The position numbers and the translations under genes were made by a program. A DNA stretch of 64,000 nucleotides from AV40 sp963817335 (GTDB taxonomy: Bacteria > Verrucomicrobiota > Verrucomicrobiia > Chthoniobacterales > UBA10450). Shown piece after piece: positions 7,398-15,511 of this stretch. Below the pieces are notes generated by a model that saw only the letters and a list, made by a program, of their open reading frames with translations, was not told the DNA's origin and did no database searches. The stretch's first letter is position 1, and every line of letters starts with the position of its first letter. The DNA lies in assembly GCA_963817335.1 (NCBI GenBank), contig CAWFNX010000001.1, forward strand, positions 992,001 to 1,056,000, in the 5' to 3' direction.

Positions 7398-8759
7398 ATG
7401 AGTGCTTATCCAACACCGTGGCAAAAGCGAACGATGTGGGCGGCGCTCAGCGCGTTCTTTGTCGTTTTGCTCATCGTAATTGCGGGCGTGGTAGTTTATG
7501 TCGGCGCGAACCTAATCAGTTTCCTTCAGCCGATTTTGATTCCGGTAGCGATCGCCATCATTCTCGCCTACCTCCTCGATCCGCTGGTTACGGAACTCTG
7601 CCGTCGCGGTCTGGGGCGCACCTCCGCGATCTGCCTGATTTTTGTGATGGCGCTGATGGCTCTGGTCGGCCTGTTTTGGTGGGTCGTCCCCACGGTCTCA
7701 GAACAAAGCGCCAATTTTGCAAAGGAGCTGCCTTCTTACACCCAAACTGCCCGCGATCGAATTGTCGATTTGGTCGTTCGCTATAACCGAACGTTCGGAG
7801 GAACGACCGGGACCCGCGGCAAGTCTGCCAGCTCGGGCCTGGTCAATTTGCTTCTTGGAACCCCACCGCCTCGGTCGCCTAACGCCTCTCCGTCGGCTAC
7901 GCCAAATCCATCCGCATCAGCCACCAATTCCGCTACGGAAGAATCAATCGCGCCGGCGCCGCCGAAACTCAGCTCGGCCGAACGCCAGAAAGTGGAAGGC
8001 GATGTCGAGAAAATCATTGGGTACATCCAACACCAATTACCCGCCTGGAGCGATAAAGTTTGGAACATCCTGAAGCAAAGTATCGGCGGATTTCTCGGTG
8101 TTGCCGGTTTCCTCCTCAGTTTGATCATGGTCCCGATTTATCTGTTCTTTCTTTTGAAGGAACGGCCACGGATCGAGAGACGCTGGAAAGATTATTTACC
8201 GCTGCGTCCTTCGCCGCTTAAAGACGAGATCGCTTCGGCCCTGTCTGAGATTAACAGCTACATCATCGCTTATTTTCGCGGCCAACTCCTCGTTTGTCTC
8301 GTCGACGGAACGCTCATCGGCAGCGCGCTCACCTTACTGGGCTTGAGCTTCGCCCCGTTGATCGGCCTTCTCGTTATCATTCTGACCATGATCCCATATA
8401 TCGGCATCGTGATTTGCTGGGTGCCAGCGGTCGTGATCGCAGCTTTTCAATGGGGGAATTTCTGGGGGCCTCTTTGGGTGACACTTATTTTTGTGGTCAT
8501 CCAAAATCTCGAGGGAATGTTTTACGCCCCACGCATTGTCGGCAATTCGGTCGGTCTGCACCCGATGACGGTTATTGTTTCGATTTTTGTTTGGGGCTTG
8601 TTAATTGGCGGTTTGTTGGGCCCGATCCTCGCGGTTCCGTTGACCGCGACGATCAAAGTGTTGCTGACCCGCTACGTTTGGGGACCGCGGATGCGAGACA
8701 GGGTGCGGGCTGAGGTCGATAGCGTGCCGGTGGTGCGCGAGTCGCATGGTGAGGCTTAG
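7398..8759 (+). CDS. AI-2E family (PerM-like) membrane transporter
   Basis: 453 residues. Hydrophobic segments occur near residues 15-35, 43-60, 76-98, and then from about 230 in the usual AI-2E/PerM arrangement, with the signature VPIYLFFLLKE and the C-terminal block GLLVIILTMIPYIGIVI. Family members are putative exporters or permeases of varied substrates. The unusual part is a Ser/Pro/Ala/Thr-rich insert at about residues 155-190 in the soluble region after the third segment. The ATG at 7398 is chosen over a TTG seven codons upstream. It may form an operon with the two flanking TPR proteins. Confidence 0.88.
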   Translation: MSAYPTPWQKRTMWAALSAFFVVLLIVIAGVVVYVGANLISFLQPILIPVAIAIILAYLLDPLVTELCRRGLGRTSAICLIFVMALMALVGLFWWVVPTVSEQSANFAKELPSYTQTARDRIVDLVVRYNRTFGGTTGTRGKSASSGLVNLLLGTPPPRSPNASPSATPNPSASATNSATEESIAPAPPKLSSAERQKVEGDVEKIIGYIQHQLPAWSDKVWNILKQSIGGFLGVAGFLLSLIMVPIYLFFLLKERPRIERRWKDYLPLRPSPLKDEIASALSEINSYIIAYFRGQLLVCLVDGTLIGSALTLLGLSFAPLIGLLVIILTMIPYIGIVICWVPAVVIAAFQWGNFWGPLWVTLIFVVIQNLEGMFYAPRIVGNSVGLHPMTVIVSIFVWGLLIGGLLGPILAVPLTATIKVLLTRYVWGPRMRDRVRAEVDSVPVVRESHGEA

Positions 8760-8830
8760 GGACGCGGTGGCGCGATCCGTCTGGCAAGGCGCGAGTTGCA
8801 ATCTCCGAGTCGTCCACGCATAAAGATTAG

Positions 8831-10735
8831 ATGCCGGAAAAGATCAGACGCGTCCGCCGCCGAAGACGCAGTCATTCTTTGCCGGGTGGCGAGTCGTACC
8901 CGAGTTTGCGGTTTCATTTTCCGCCGTTGCGAGTTGCGGTCTACGTTTTAGGGGGCGCGCTCGCGCTTGCCCTGATCATCGTTTTCGCCACTTACGGATC
9001 GAAACTGTATTCGGGCTGGCGGGAAACGCGTCTGTTGAAACGCGCGTCGGCAATGTTGGAGAACAAGGATTTCGCCGGCGCGGACCGAATAGCACGGCAA
9101 GTCCTGGAAACGCATCACGATTCGCTTCCCGCGTTTTACATCTTGGCCGATGCGACCGAAAAACAAAATTTCGAAGAAACCGTGTCGTGGCGGGCGCAGA
9201 TCGCGCGAATGCAACCTGATAACATCGACGCCCAACTGAACCTGGCTTCGGCCGCGCTTCGGTTTGGCCAGATCGATCTTGCTCGGAAAACATTGGAGCA
9301 GATTGGACCACGGGCGGAGGATAGGGCCACGTTCCACGTCGTGGCCGGCTGGCTGGCGCGGGCGGAAGGAAATCTCGCCGAACAAGAGCACGATTTCGAA
9401 ATCGCCGTCCGCAAAGATCCTAAAAACGATGTTTACCAGTTTAATCTGGCCGCCATTCAGATCCATTCATCGGATCCGGACAAGAGCGCGCGTGCGCGGG
9501 AGAGTCTCGAACGACTGATGCAGATCCCGCAATTTCGAAGCGGCGCGTTGCGAGCCCTTCTAAACGATGCCGTCGACCGAAAAGACTTCGAATCGGCCGA
9601 TCGCTTCGCGCTGCAGCTTCAGATGTCGCAGGACGTGACCTTCGGCGATTATCTTCTTTGTCTGAATTTTTATCGGAAGCTCGACGCCAAAAAATTCGAC
9701 GCCTTGCTCGAGAAAGTGAAGCCGGTTGCTGTCCGAAATTCCACCGATCTCGGGCTTCTGATGGATTGGATGAATGAAAACGGAATGGCCGCAGATGTCA
9801 TCAAGTGGATGGAGAAACTACCGGCAGAAGCGACTGATCATCCGCCGCCCGCTATTGCGGTCGCTGCCGCTTTTGCCGAGATCAAGAATTGGTCCCGTTT
9901 GCGGCGGTGGACGCGGAGCGAATCGTGGGGCGGCGACGAATATCTTCGGCTTGCCTATCAGGGATTTGCCGCGCACCAATCCCGCCAGTCGGGCGGAGAC
10001 GCCGAGTTTGATTCTCTCTGGCGGGATGCTTTGCGCGCTGCCGCGGACCAGCCTGACCACGAGCTGAGACTTGCTCGCCTTGCCAGTAAATGGAATCTGG
10101 CGATCGAGAGTGAACAACTTTGGTCGCTGCTATCGCGAAACTCGCCGACTCGTCGCGAAGCGCTGGATGCTCTCTATAAACTCTATCGTGCCGGCAACGA
10201 TCTGAAGAGACTTTACGATGTGCTCCAACGCCTCCACGAGAATTCGCCTAACGACACTGCCATCAGCGCGAACCTCGCCCGGCTTGGATTAAACATCGAT
10301 CAAAACACCAGGCAAGCCCAGGAGTTGGCCAAGCAAGCCTACGAAAGCGCGCCGGCCGATGTAAACTGCGCGGTCACTTATGCCTATTCATTGTACGTCC
10401 AGGGCCGGACGACGGAAGGGCTCGATGCCATTCGAAAATTGCCGCCCGAACCGCTCCATGAACCGCACAATGCCGTTTACGCCGCGGTCTTGCTCCTGGA
10501 CGTGAATCAAACCGACGCGGCCAAGGAATATCTTCAAGCCGCAAAGCGCGGACCGCTCTACGCCGAGGAAAAACGATTGCTGGAGGACGAAGTCACCAAA
10601 GTTTCCGGTGCGGCGCCGAATCCTTCGCCGGGCGCTTCGGCGAGCCCGGTATCCGCCGCGAAGCCGGCAGCGTCGGCCACTTCCACAGCGTCGCCCTCTC
10701 CCAAGCCGACTCCGTCTCCGACCGCAACGCCGTAA
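8831..10735 (+). CDS. Membrane-anchored TPR-like protein with Pro/Ala/Ser tail
   Basis: 634 residues. An Arg-rich cytoplasmic N-terminus (KIRRVRRRRRSH) precedes one membrane helix at about residues 33-54. Helical repeats of TPR type follow from about residue 65 to 580 (RASAMLENKDFAGADRIARQ, AQLNLASAALRFGQIDLARK). The last 45 residues are a low-complexity tail rich in Pro, Ser, Ala and Thr. The helix would place the repeats outside the cytoplasm. The gene lies 71 bases after the AI-2E-type gene, and its 3' end faces rtcB with 10 bases between them. No specific function can be assigned. Confidence 0.75.
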   Translation: MPEKIRRVRRRRRSHSLPGGESYPSLRFHFPPLRVAVYVLGGALALALIIVFATYGSKLYSGWRETRLLKRASAMLENKDFAGADRIARQVLETHHDSLPAFYILADATEKQNFEETVSWRAQIARMQPDNIDAQLNLASAALRFGQIDLARKTLEQIGPRAEDRATFHVVAGWLARAEGNLAEQEHDFEIAVRKDPKNDVYQFNLAAIQIHSSDPDKSARARESLERLMQIPQFRSGALRALLNDAVDRKDFESADRFALQLQMSQDVTFGDYLLCLNFYRKLDAKKFDALLEKVKPVAVRNSTDLGLLMDWMNENGMAADVIKWMEKLPAEATDHPPPAIAVAAAFAEIKNWSRLRRWTRSESWGGDEYLRLAYQGFAAHQSRQSGGDAEFDSLWRDALRAAADQPDHELRLARLASKWNLAIESEQLWSLLSRNSPTRREALDALYKLYRAGNDLKRLYDVLQRLHENSPNDTAISANLARLGLNIDQNTRQAQELAKQAYESAPADVNCAVTYAYSLYVQGRTTEGLDAIRKLPPEPLHEPHNAVYAAVLLLDVNQTDAAKEYLQAAKRGPLYAEEKRLLEDEVTKVSGAAPNPSPGASASPVSAAKPAASATSTASPSPKPTPSPTATP

Positions 10736-10745
10736 AAAATCGGTC

Positions 10746-11921
10746 TCAATCTTTGTACGGGTCGACAACGTCGCGGCCGGCCATCGCCACACCGAGTGGT
10801 CGCAATCTGTGAAGGACGCGAATCGTTCCGGTGTGCGCGGTGAGAACATCCGGCAGGCGACGGTACGCTTGGGGCGCTTCATCCAAATCGCCGCCCCGCA
10901 AAATAATTCCACGATCGTGCACCCATCTCATCATTTCGTCGTGCCTAACGAGTCCATTCTGGCGAATCCGCTTGTTGCCAACTTTAACGAATCGTCCTTT
11001 CGCCGCCGTGCGCGACATGATTCGCCCCGCGCCGTGAATGGTTGAGAACAGCGCCTCGCGCGAAGTTGGCGAATCAACCCCCTCGATGATGACCGCGTCG
11101 TCGCCCATGCTGCCGCCGACAAAACCTTTTTGACCGGGAAAGGCCGGGGTTGCGCCTTTGCGCACGACCCAAAAATCTTTGCCGTCATGTTTCTCGCGCC
11201 AGGCGAAGTTGTGGTGATTGTGCACTTCTTCGAGAATTCGCGCCCCCAAAATGTTTTTCACCACGTGACGCGCGACCGCTTCTCGTCCGGCATACGCATA
11301 GCGCCCCGCCAAATGCATTCCCGCGAGATAATCGCGGCCAATTTCCGATTTTTCCTCGACCACGGTCGGGGGCACGTCCATCCCGTCTTTTCCGCCGGCT
11401 GCTTTTAAGAAATGTGTCGCCGTTTTGTGCCCGAGTCCGCGGGAACCAAAATGCACGCCGACCCAGATTCGATCGTCTTCGTCCGCGAAAATATCGACGT
11501 AATGGTTTCCGCCGCCGACGGTGCCGAGTTGCTCCGCCGCGATCGATTTCAACACGCCGATTGGTTTTATTTTCCAGGCCGCGTCCTCAAACAATTCGTG
11601 CTCGACCCGTGTCTTGCTCGTGCGTCCGATGCCGAACGAAATGTCGCGAACAACGTCGTCCATGATCTTGTCAATCTTCGGCGCGATTTGTTCGCGCTTA
11701 GCGTCGGTCAGAATGGCCAGGTTTCCGCAGGCGATATCGAACCCGACGCCGCTGAGCGAAATTTTGTCTTGATAGGCCACAACTCCGCCGATGGGTTGTG
11801 CGTAACCTTTGTGACCATCGGCGCAAAGCACACCGCGTTCGCCTCCGGCCGCGACACACGTTTCGATTTGCTTGATCGTTGCCGGGTCGTGTTCGCCGAA
11901 AATTTTTATTTTCGGGTCCAT
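10746..11921 (-). CDS. rtcB: RNA-splicing/repair ligase RtcB
   Basis: RtcB joins RNA ends bearing 2',3'-cyclic phosphate or 3'-phosphate to 5'-OH ends using GTP and manganese. The 391-residue protein has all hallmarks: DGHKGYAQPIGGVVAY, FDIACG (Asp62, Cys65 metal ligands), GGGNHYVD (about 136-143), HFGSRGLGH, HNHHNF, and IHGAGR with His296 as the expected guanylylated residue. The length is close to the roughly 400 residues of the E. coli enzyme. It lies 42 bases downstream of a 2H phosphoesterase on the same strand. No archease or rtcA gene was seen nearby, nor an RtcR-type regulator. Confidence 0.95.
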   Translation of the reverse strand: MDPKIKIFGEHDPATIKQIETCVAAGGERGVLCADGHKGYAQPIGGVVAYQDKISLSGVGFDIACGNLAILTDAKREQIAPKIDKIMDDVVRDISFGIGRTSKTRVEHELFEDAAWKIKPIGVLKSIAAEQLGTVGGGNHYVDIFADEDDRIWVGVHFGSRGLGHKTATHFLKAAGGKDGMDVPPTVVEEKSEIGRDYLAGMHLAGRYAYAGREAVARHVVKNILGARILEEVHNHHNFAWREKHDGKDFWVVRKGATPAFPGQKGFVGGSMGDDAVIIEGVDSPTSREALFSTIHGAGRIMSRTAAKGRFVKVGNKRIRQNGLVRHDEMMRWVHDRGIILRGGDLDEAPQAYRRLPDVLTAHTGTIRVLHRLRPLGVAMAGRDVVDPYKD

Positions 11922-11963
11922 CGGTAAGGCAAAACTCGAACCGATGGGAAAGAATTCAATTCG

Positions 11964-12485
11964 TTATCGGCGCAATGATTTCTTGGCGACGATTTTCCAT
12001 CTCTCCACATCGCCACTGGTGCGCACCGGCAGGGTCAGACGAACCGCCGCCACGGAGTCGAAAAGCGCGGTTCGAAATGGAAACTTAATAACGGCGGCGA
12101 GTTCCTTCTTCACTCGTGACGGAATCTCTTTGTAAAGCAAGCTCAGGTGCGGATCCTTTGGAACTTTGGCCGACGATTTTGCGGCGCGGCCAAGATCGGT
12201 TGCGAGTTTCCGCAGAGCCGAATTGGATTTAAATCGGACGAACAGGGTCTTGGTAAACTTCGGGGAAGACCTGGTGCCCCGGACGTGCAGCCGAATTGGA
12301 GCCGACCGAATTTCTCGCAACACGTTCTTTGGTGATTGCCGGTGTTTCCCGCTGACGAACAAGGTCAAATGGGGTTCGAAGTTAGGCGCCTTTAGCCCTT
12401 TCCGCAGGATCCGAACGAGTTGGCAAAATAATTCTCGCTCCGGTTTTGCCGGTAGGAGCCAGTACACGATGGCCGTCTTCTTCAT
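11964..12485 (-). CDS. 2H phosphoesterase (cyclic phosphodiesterase / 2'-5' RNA ligase-like)
   Basis: 173 residues with the two His-x-Thr/Ser motifs that define the 2H fold: PHLTLF (His39) and PHLSLLY (His113). Family enzymes act on RNA 2',3'-cyclic phosphates or ADP-ribose cyclic phosphate, or ligate and cleave 2'-5' bonds. The gene precedes rtcB by 42 bases on the same strand. This suggests that the two act on the same RNA ends, one opening or trimming the cyclic phosphate and the other ligating. The exact reaction is inferred from context. The C-terminal tail is Lys/Arg-rich. Confidence 0.8.
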   Translation of the reverse strand: MKKTAIVYWLLPAKPERELFCQLVRILRKGLKAPNFEPHLTLFVSGKHRQSPKNVLREIRSAPIRLHVRGTRSSPKFTKTLFVRFKSNSALRKLATDLGRAAKSSAKVPKDPHLSLLYKEIPSRVKKELAAVIKFPFRTALFDSVAAVRLTLPVRTSGDVERWKIVAKKSLRR

Positions 12486-12588
12486 TTGGGCGAGAGTTGA
12501 GCGCCAACCCTAGATCATCGACGGGGCGGATGTCGATCTTCCTGCTCAATGAATCAACTGGCAGGAAGCTGCGGTTGGCGCAGATTAG

Positions 12589-13830
12589 ATGATGCACAAA
12601 GCGGTGAAGAGTCAGGTGAACTGGCCAGCGCTGCGCGAGGATTTCCCGATTCTGCGCGAGCGGGTGAACGGTCATGCCTTGATCTACTTCGATAGCGCCG
12701 CCAGTTCCCAGAAGCCCCGCGCCGTGCTGGACGTCGTCCGCAATTATTATGAGCACGAAAACGCGAATGTGCATCGCGGTCTGCACACATTAAGCGCGCG
12801 GGCGACCGAGCATTACGAAAAGTCACGTCAGCGCGTCGCCGATTTCATCGGCGCGAAAACTGCGGACGAAATTATTTTCACCCGTGGCACGACCGAGAGC
12901 ATTAACCTGGTCGCGCAGGCTTGGGGCATGAAATTTTTGCGCAGCGGCGACGTCATTCTGCTCACCGAAATGGAGCACCACAGTAATCTCGTGCCGTGGC
13001 AGCTTTTGGCCGAGCGAGTCGGCGCCCAATTGCGTTTCGTTCCCGTGCGCGACGATGGCACGCTGGCGCTGGAAAAACTTTCGTCCCTCCTGACGCCGGA
13101 AGTGAAGTTGTTCGCCTTCACTCACGTTTCGAATTCGCTCGGCACCATAAACCTTGTGGCTGAGCTCTGTAAGAACGCGAAAAGCGTCGGCGCCGTCACT
13201 TTGGTCGACGCGGCCCAAAGCATCGGGCACATGCCGGTCAATGTTCAAGACATGGGTTGCGATTTTCTCGCGTTCTCCGGTCACAAAATGTGCGCGCCAA
13301 CCGGGATCGGCGTGCTTTACGGTAGAACTGAAATTCTGGACGCGATGCCGCCTTATCACGGCGGCGGTGAGATGATCGTCAGCGTGACGCTGGAAAAGAG
13401 CACGTTCAAAAAAGCACCGCACCGTTTCGAAGCCGGCACCCCCAACATTGCCGGGGCGATCGGCCTCGGTGCTGCGGTCGATTATCTGGAAGGAATAGGG
13501 CGCGCCGAGATTTTCGGGCACGACATCGATCTCACGAATTATGCGCTGGACCGAATGAAAGAAGTCCCCGGTCTGCGAGTGCTTGGGAACGCTAAGCCGC
13601 ACGCCGGTGCGATTAGTTTTGTGATGGACGCGGCCCATCCTCACGATCTCACAACCTTCGCCGATCGCTACGGCCTCGCCATGCGCGGTGGACATCATTG
13701 CAATCAACCGCTCATGCGCCGATTTGGCGTGACCGGTTCGACCCGGGCGAGCTTTTATCTCTACAACACGCGCGAGGAAATCGATCGGATGATCGAGATT
13801 CTTCAGAAAGCTACGACGTTCTTCAAATGA
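12589..13830 (+). CDS. sufS: Cysteine desulfurase SufS
   Basis: PLP enzyme that removes sulfur from cysteine and passes it as persulfide to SufU for iron-sulfur cluster assembly. 413 residues of class-V aminotransferase fold. The PLP lysine is in FSGHKMCAPTGIG (Lys233), the catalytic Cys in RGGHHCNQP (Cys371), and His in TEMEHHSN (about 130). The group II (SufS) pattern GHHCxQP is present, with Asn replacing the more common Ala. Two adjacent ATGs are possible starts. The stop overlaps the sufU start by 4 bases (ATGA). Confidence 0.95.
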   Translation: MMHKAVKSQVNWPALREDFPILRERVNGHALIYFDSAASSQKPRAVLDVVRNYYEHENANVHRGLHTLSARATEHYEKSRQRVADFIGAKTADEIIFTRGTTESINLVAQAWGMKFLRSGDVILLTEMEHHSNLVPWQLLAERVGAQLRFVPVRDDGTLALEKLSSLLTPEVKLFAFTHVSNSLGTINLVAELCKNAKSVGAVTLVDAAQSIGHMPVNVQDMGCDFLAFSGHKMCAPTGIGVLYGRTEILDAMPPYHGGGEMIVSVTLEKSTFKKAPHRFEAGTPNIAGAIGLGAAVDYLEGIGRAEIFGHDIDLTNYALDRMKEVPGLRVLGNAKPHAGAISFVMDAAHPHDLTTFADRYGLAMRGGHHCNQPLMRRFGVTGSTRASFYLYNTREEIDRMIEILQKATTFFK

Positions 13831-14309
13831 ACACCGAACTTGGGGAGCTCGAGGAACTTTATCAGGAAGTGATCTTGGACCATTCGCGACGGCCGCGAAA
13901 TTTTGGCGAGCTGCCCGGCGCTTCGGTCACGGTGCACGGCGATAACCCGTCGTGTGGCGACGAGATTCATCTCGCGATCAAATTCGACGGCAACGGCGGA
14001 TTGGAGCAAATCAAGTTCACCGGCCACGGCTGCGCTATCAGTCAGGCGTCGGCATCGTTGATGACGATGAAGCTGAAAGGGAAGAAGCGCGCTGAAGTGG
14101 AACAAATACTCCGCGCGTTTCATGATCTGGTCACTACCGGGAAGAATGACGCGCCGAAAAATCTCGGTGATCTCCAGGTCATGCGCGGCGTTCGGAAATT
14201 TCCGCAGCGAGTGAAATGCGCAATGCTTCCCTGGCGTGCGGTGGAACAGGCCCTGCGCCAAAGCGAAGGCGAGGCCACCGTCTCAACGGAAGAACCGGAA
14301 TTCGGTTAA
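13827..14309 (+). CDS. sufU: Iron-sulfur cluster assembly protein SufU
   Basis: 160 residues. Zinc/sulfur-acceptor cysteines lie in NPSCGD (Cys43), GHGCAIS (Cys69) and RVKCAMLPW (Cys131). The insertion before the last Cys (about 103-128, with RKFPQRVKC) distinguishes SufU from IscU. SufU accepts the persulfide from SufS via its zinc site. The ATG overlaps the sufS stop. No sufBCD genes are present in the window, so the scaffold complex must be encoded elsewhere. Confidence 0.93.
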   Translation: MNTELGELEELYQEVILDHSRRPRNFGELPGASVTVHGDNPSCGDEIHLAIKFDGNGGLEQIKFTGHGCAISQASASLMTMKLKGKKRAEVEQILRAFHDLVTTGKNDAPKNLGDLQVMRGVRKFPQRVKCAMLPWRAVEQALRQSEGEATVSTEEPEFG

Positions 14310-14311
14310 CA

Positions 14312-14671
14312 ATGCCGACCAACGTCCTCGGTACGGAATTGAAATGTTGCTGTCGCGATCCGGTGACCGGATTTTATCGCGATGGATATTGCCGCACCGG
14401 GCCGGAAGACGTCGGCCTGCACACTGTTTGCGTGAAAGTCACTCGGGAATTTCTCGATTTTTCGGTTCTCGATGGAAACGATCTGGTCACGCCGATGCCG
14501 GAGTGGGGCTTTCCGGGACTCAATCCCGGTGACAAATGGTGCGTTTGCGTTACCCGTTGGAAATCGGCCCTGGAAGCGAACCGGGCCGCGCCGGTGGATC
14601 TCGAAGCGACCCATACATCGGCCCTGGAATTTGTGACCCTCGAAGATCTTCAGGCGCACGCGCTCAAGTAG
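14312..14671 (+). CDS. DUF2237 family protein
   Basis: 119 residues, starting MPTNVLGTELKCCCRDPVTG. The features GFYRDGYCRTGPEDVGLHTVC, WGFPGLNPGDKWCVCVTRW and the short C-terminal block are those of the DUF2237 family, whose function is unknown. Several conserved cysteines (about 12-14, 27, 39, 72-74) suggest metal or redox chemistry, but this is inference. It starts 2 bases after sufU, which suggests co-transcription with the iron-sulfur genes. Confidence 0.88.
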   Translation: MPTNVLGTELKCCCRDPVTGFYRDGYCRTGPEDVGLHTVCVKVTREFLDFSVLDGNDLVTPMPEWGFPGLNPGDKWCVCVTRWKSALEANRAAPVDLEATHTSALEFVTLEDLQAHALK

Positions 14672-14675
14672 GTTT

Positions 14676-14734
14676 GTAGCGGCAGCCGTGCCGGCTGCAG
14701 GTTAGACAATCGCAGGCGGCACGCCTGCCACTAC
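14676..14734. repeat. REP pair (BIME-like), GTAG-headed
   Basis: The element begins GTAGCGGCAGCCGTGCCGGC and ends in the inverted form ...CCTGCCACTAC. Two palindromes, each with GTAG at its outer foot, point toward each other across about 12 bases. This is the layout of REP sequences in an inverted pair. It lies just after the DUF2237 stop, and a further half-copy (ggcaggcgtgcc) overlaps the start of the next gene. Confidence 0.75.
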
Positions 14735-14756
14735 ATTTTGGCCTAAAAGCAGCTTC

Positions 14757-15479
14757 TTGGCAGGCGTGCCACGCCCGTCGCTTCTTGTTTTAAGTCTGAT
14801 CGTCGCATTCGTCCTGGCCTCCGCAGCGAATAGTCGCAGCCAATCGTGGCCGGTGCGCGAGCCGATTTATTCGTCTCGGATTGCTGACGGGGGGCCGCTT
14901 CAACCTTTTACGTTCAATCGACCACCCCAGCGCGCCCAGGCCCTTCGGGTTGCTTATTATGTTCCTCACACTCAGCGCACCGAACCGATCCAAAGCACCG
15001 ACCAAGAGCCCGAAGCGAAAACGCCGGGGTTTGATCTGACCGATTCGCATCCGATGGTCCATGGAAATCGCGCAGTTCTGCGGAACGGAATTGCCTACGC
15101 TCCGTCAAACGCCCCGGACAGCGTGAAACAAGCAATCTGGGCAGTGAACACAATTTGCCGTCGCCCATACGTTTGGGGCGGGGGACACGGATCGTTTCAC
15201 GATTACGGTTACGATTGTTCCGGAACAGTTTCGTTTGCCCTTCATTACGCCGGTTTGCTCAGTCAGCCGATCCCGTCGGGTGATTTTCTTCGTTACGGTC
15301 AACGCGGTCGCGGTCGATGGTTTACCATTTATTCGCGACACGGACACGTGTTTGCGATGATTGCAGGTCTTCGTCTCGACACCACCGATCTTCGATACGG
15401 TGGTGATGTGGGTCCGCGCTGGCATCTTGACGGGCGCGATACCTGGGCATTTGAGGCGCGTCACCCCGTTGGGTTGTAA
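14757..15479 (+). CDS. Exported NlpC/P60-like peptidoglycan hydrolase
   Basis: 240 residues. A hydrophobic signal segment (SLLVLSLIVAFVLASAAN) is followed by a variable region and a papain-like domain. The catalytic Cys is in YDCSGTVSFALHYAGLL (about residue 158) and the His in RHGHVFAMIAG (about 199), preceded by PYVWGGGHGSFHDYGYD. This order matches NlpC/P60-type endopeptidases that cut peptide stems in peptidoglycan. No ATG start exists. TTG at 14757 or GTG at 14766 are possible, and both lie in a repeat half-copy. Substrate and neighbours give no further clue. Confidence 0.75.
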   Translation: MAGVPRPSLLVLSLIVAFVLASAANSRSQSWPVREPIYSSRIADGGPLQPFTFNRPPQRAQALRVAYYVPHTQRTEPIQSTDQEPEAKTPGFDLTDSHPMVHGNRAVLRNGIAYAPSNAPDSVKQAIWAVNTICRRPYVWGGGHGSFHDYGYDCSGTVSFALHYAGLLSQPIPSGDFLRYGQRGRGRWFTIYSRHGHVFAMIAGLRLDTTDLRYGGDVGPRWHLDGRDTWAFEARHPVGL

Positions 15480-15511
15480 AGCGTCCCGTTAGCGGCCAAC
15501 ATAACGGCAAT

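Noticed and set aside
12823..13707. A 294-residue minus-strand frame over sufS
   Set aside because: It lies antisense to a gene with full SufS motifs; its sequence shows no family pattern.
14757..14766. ATG start for the NlpC/P60-like protein
   Set aside because: No ATG exists in frame before the signal segment; only TTG and GTG are available, so the start is left uncertain rather than moved into the domain.
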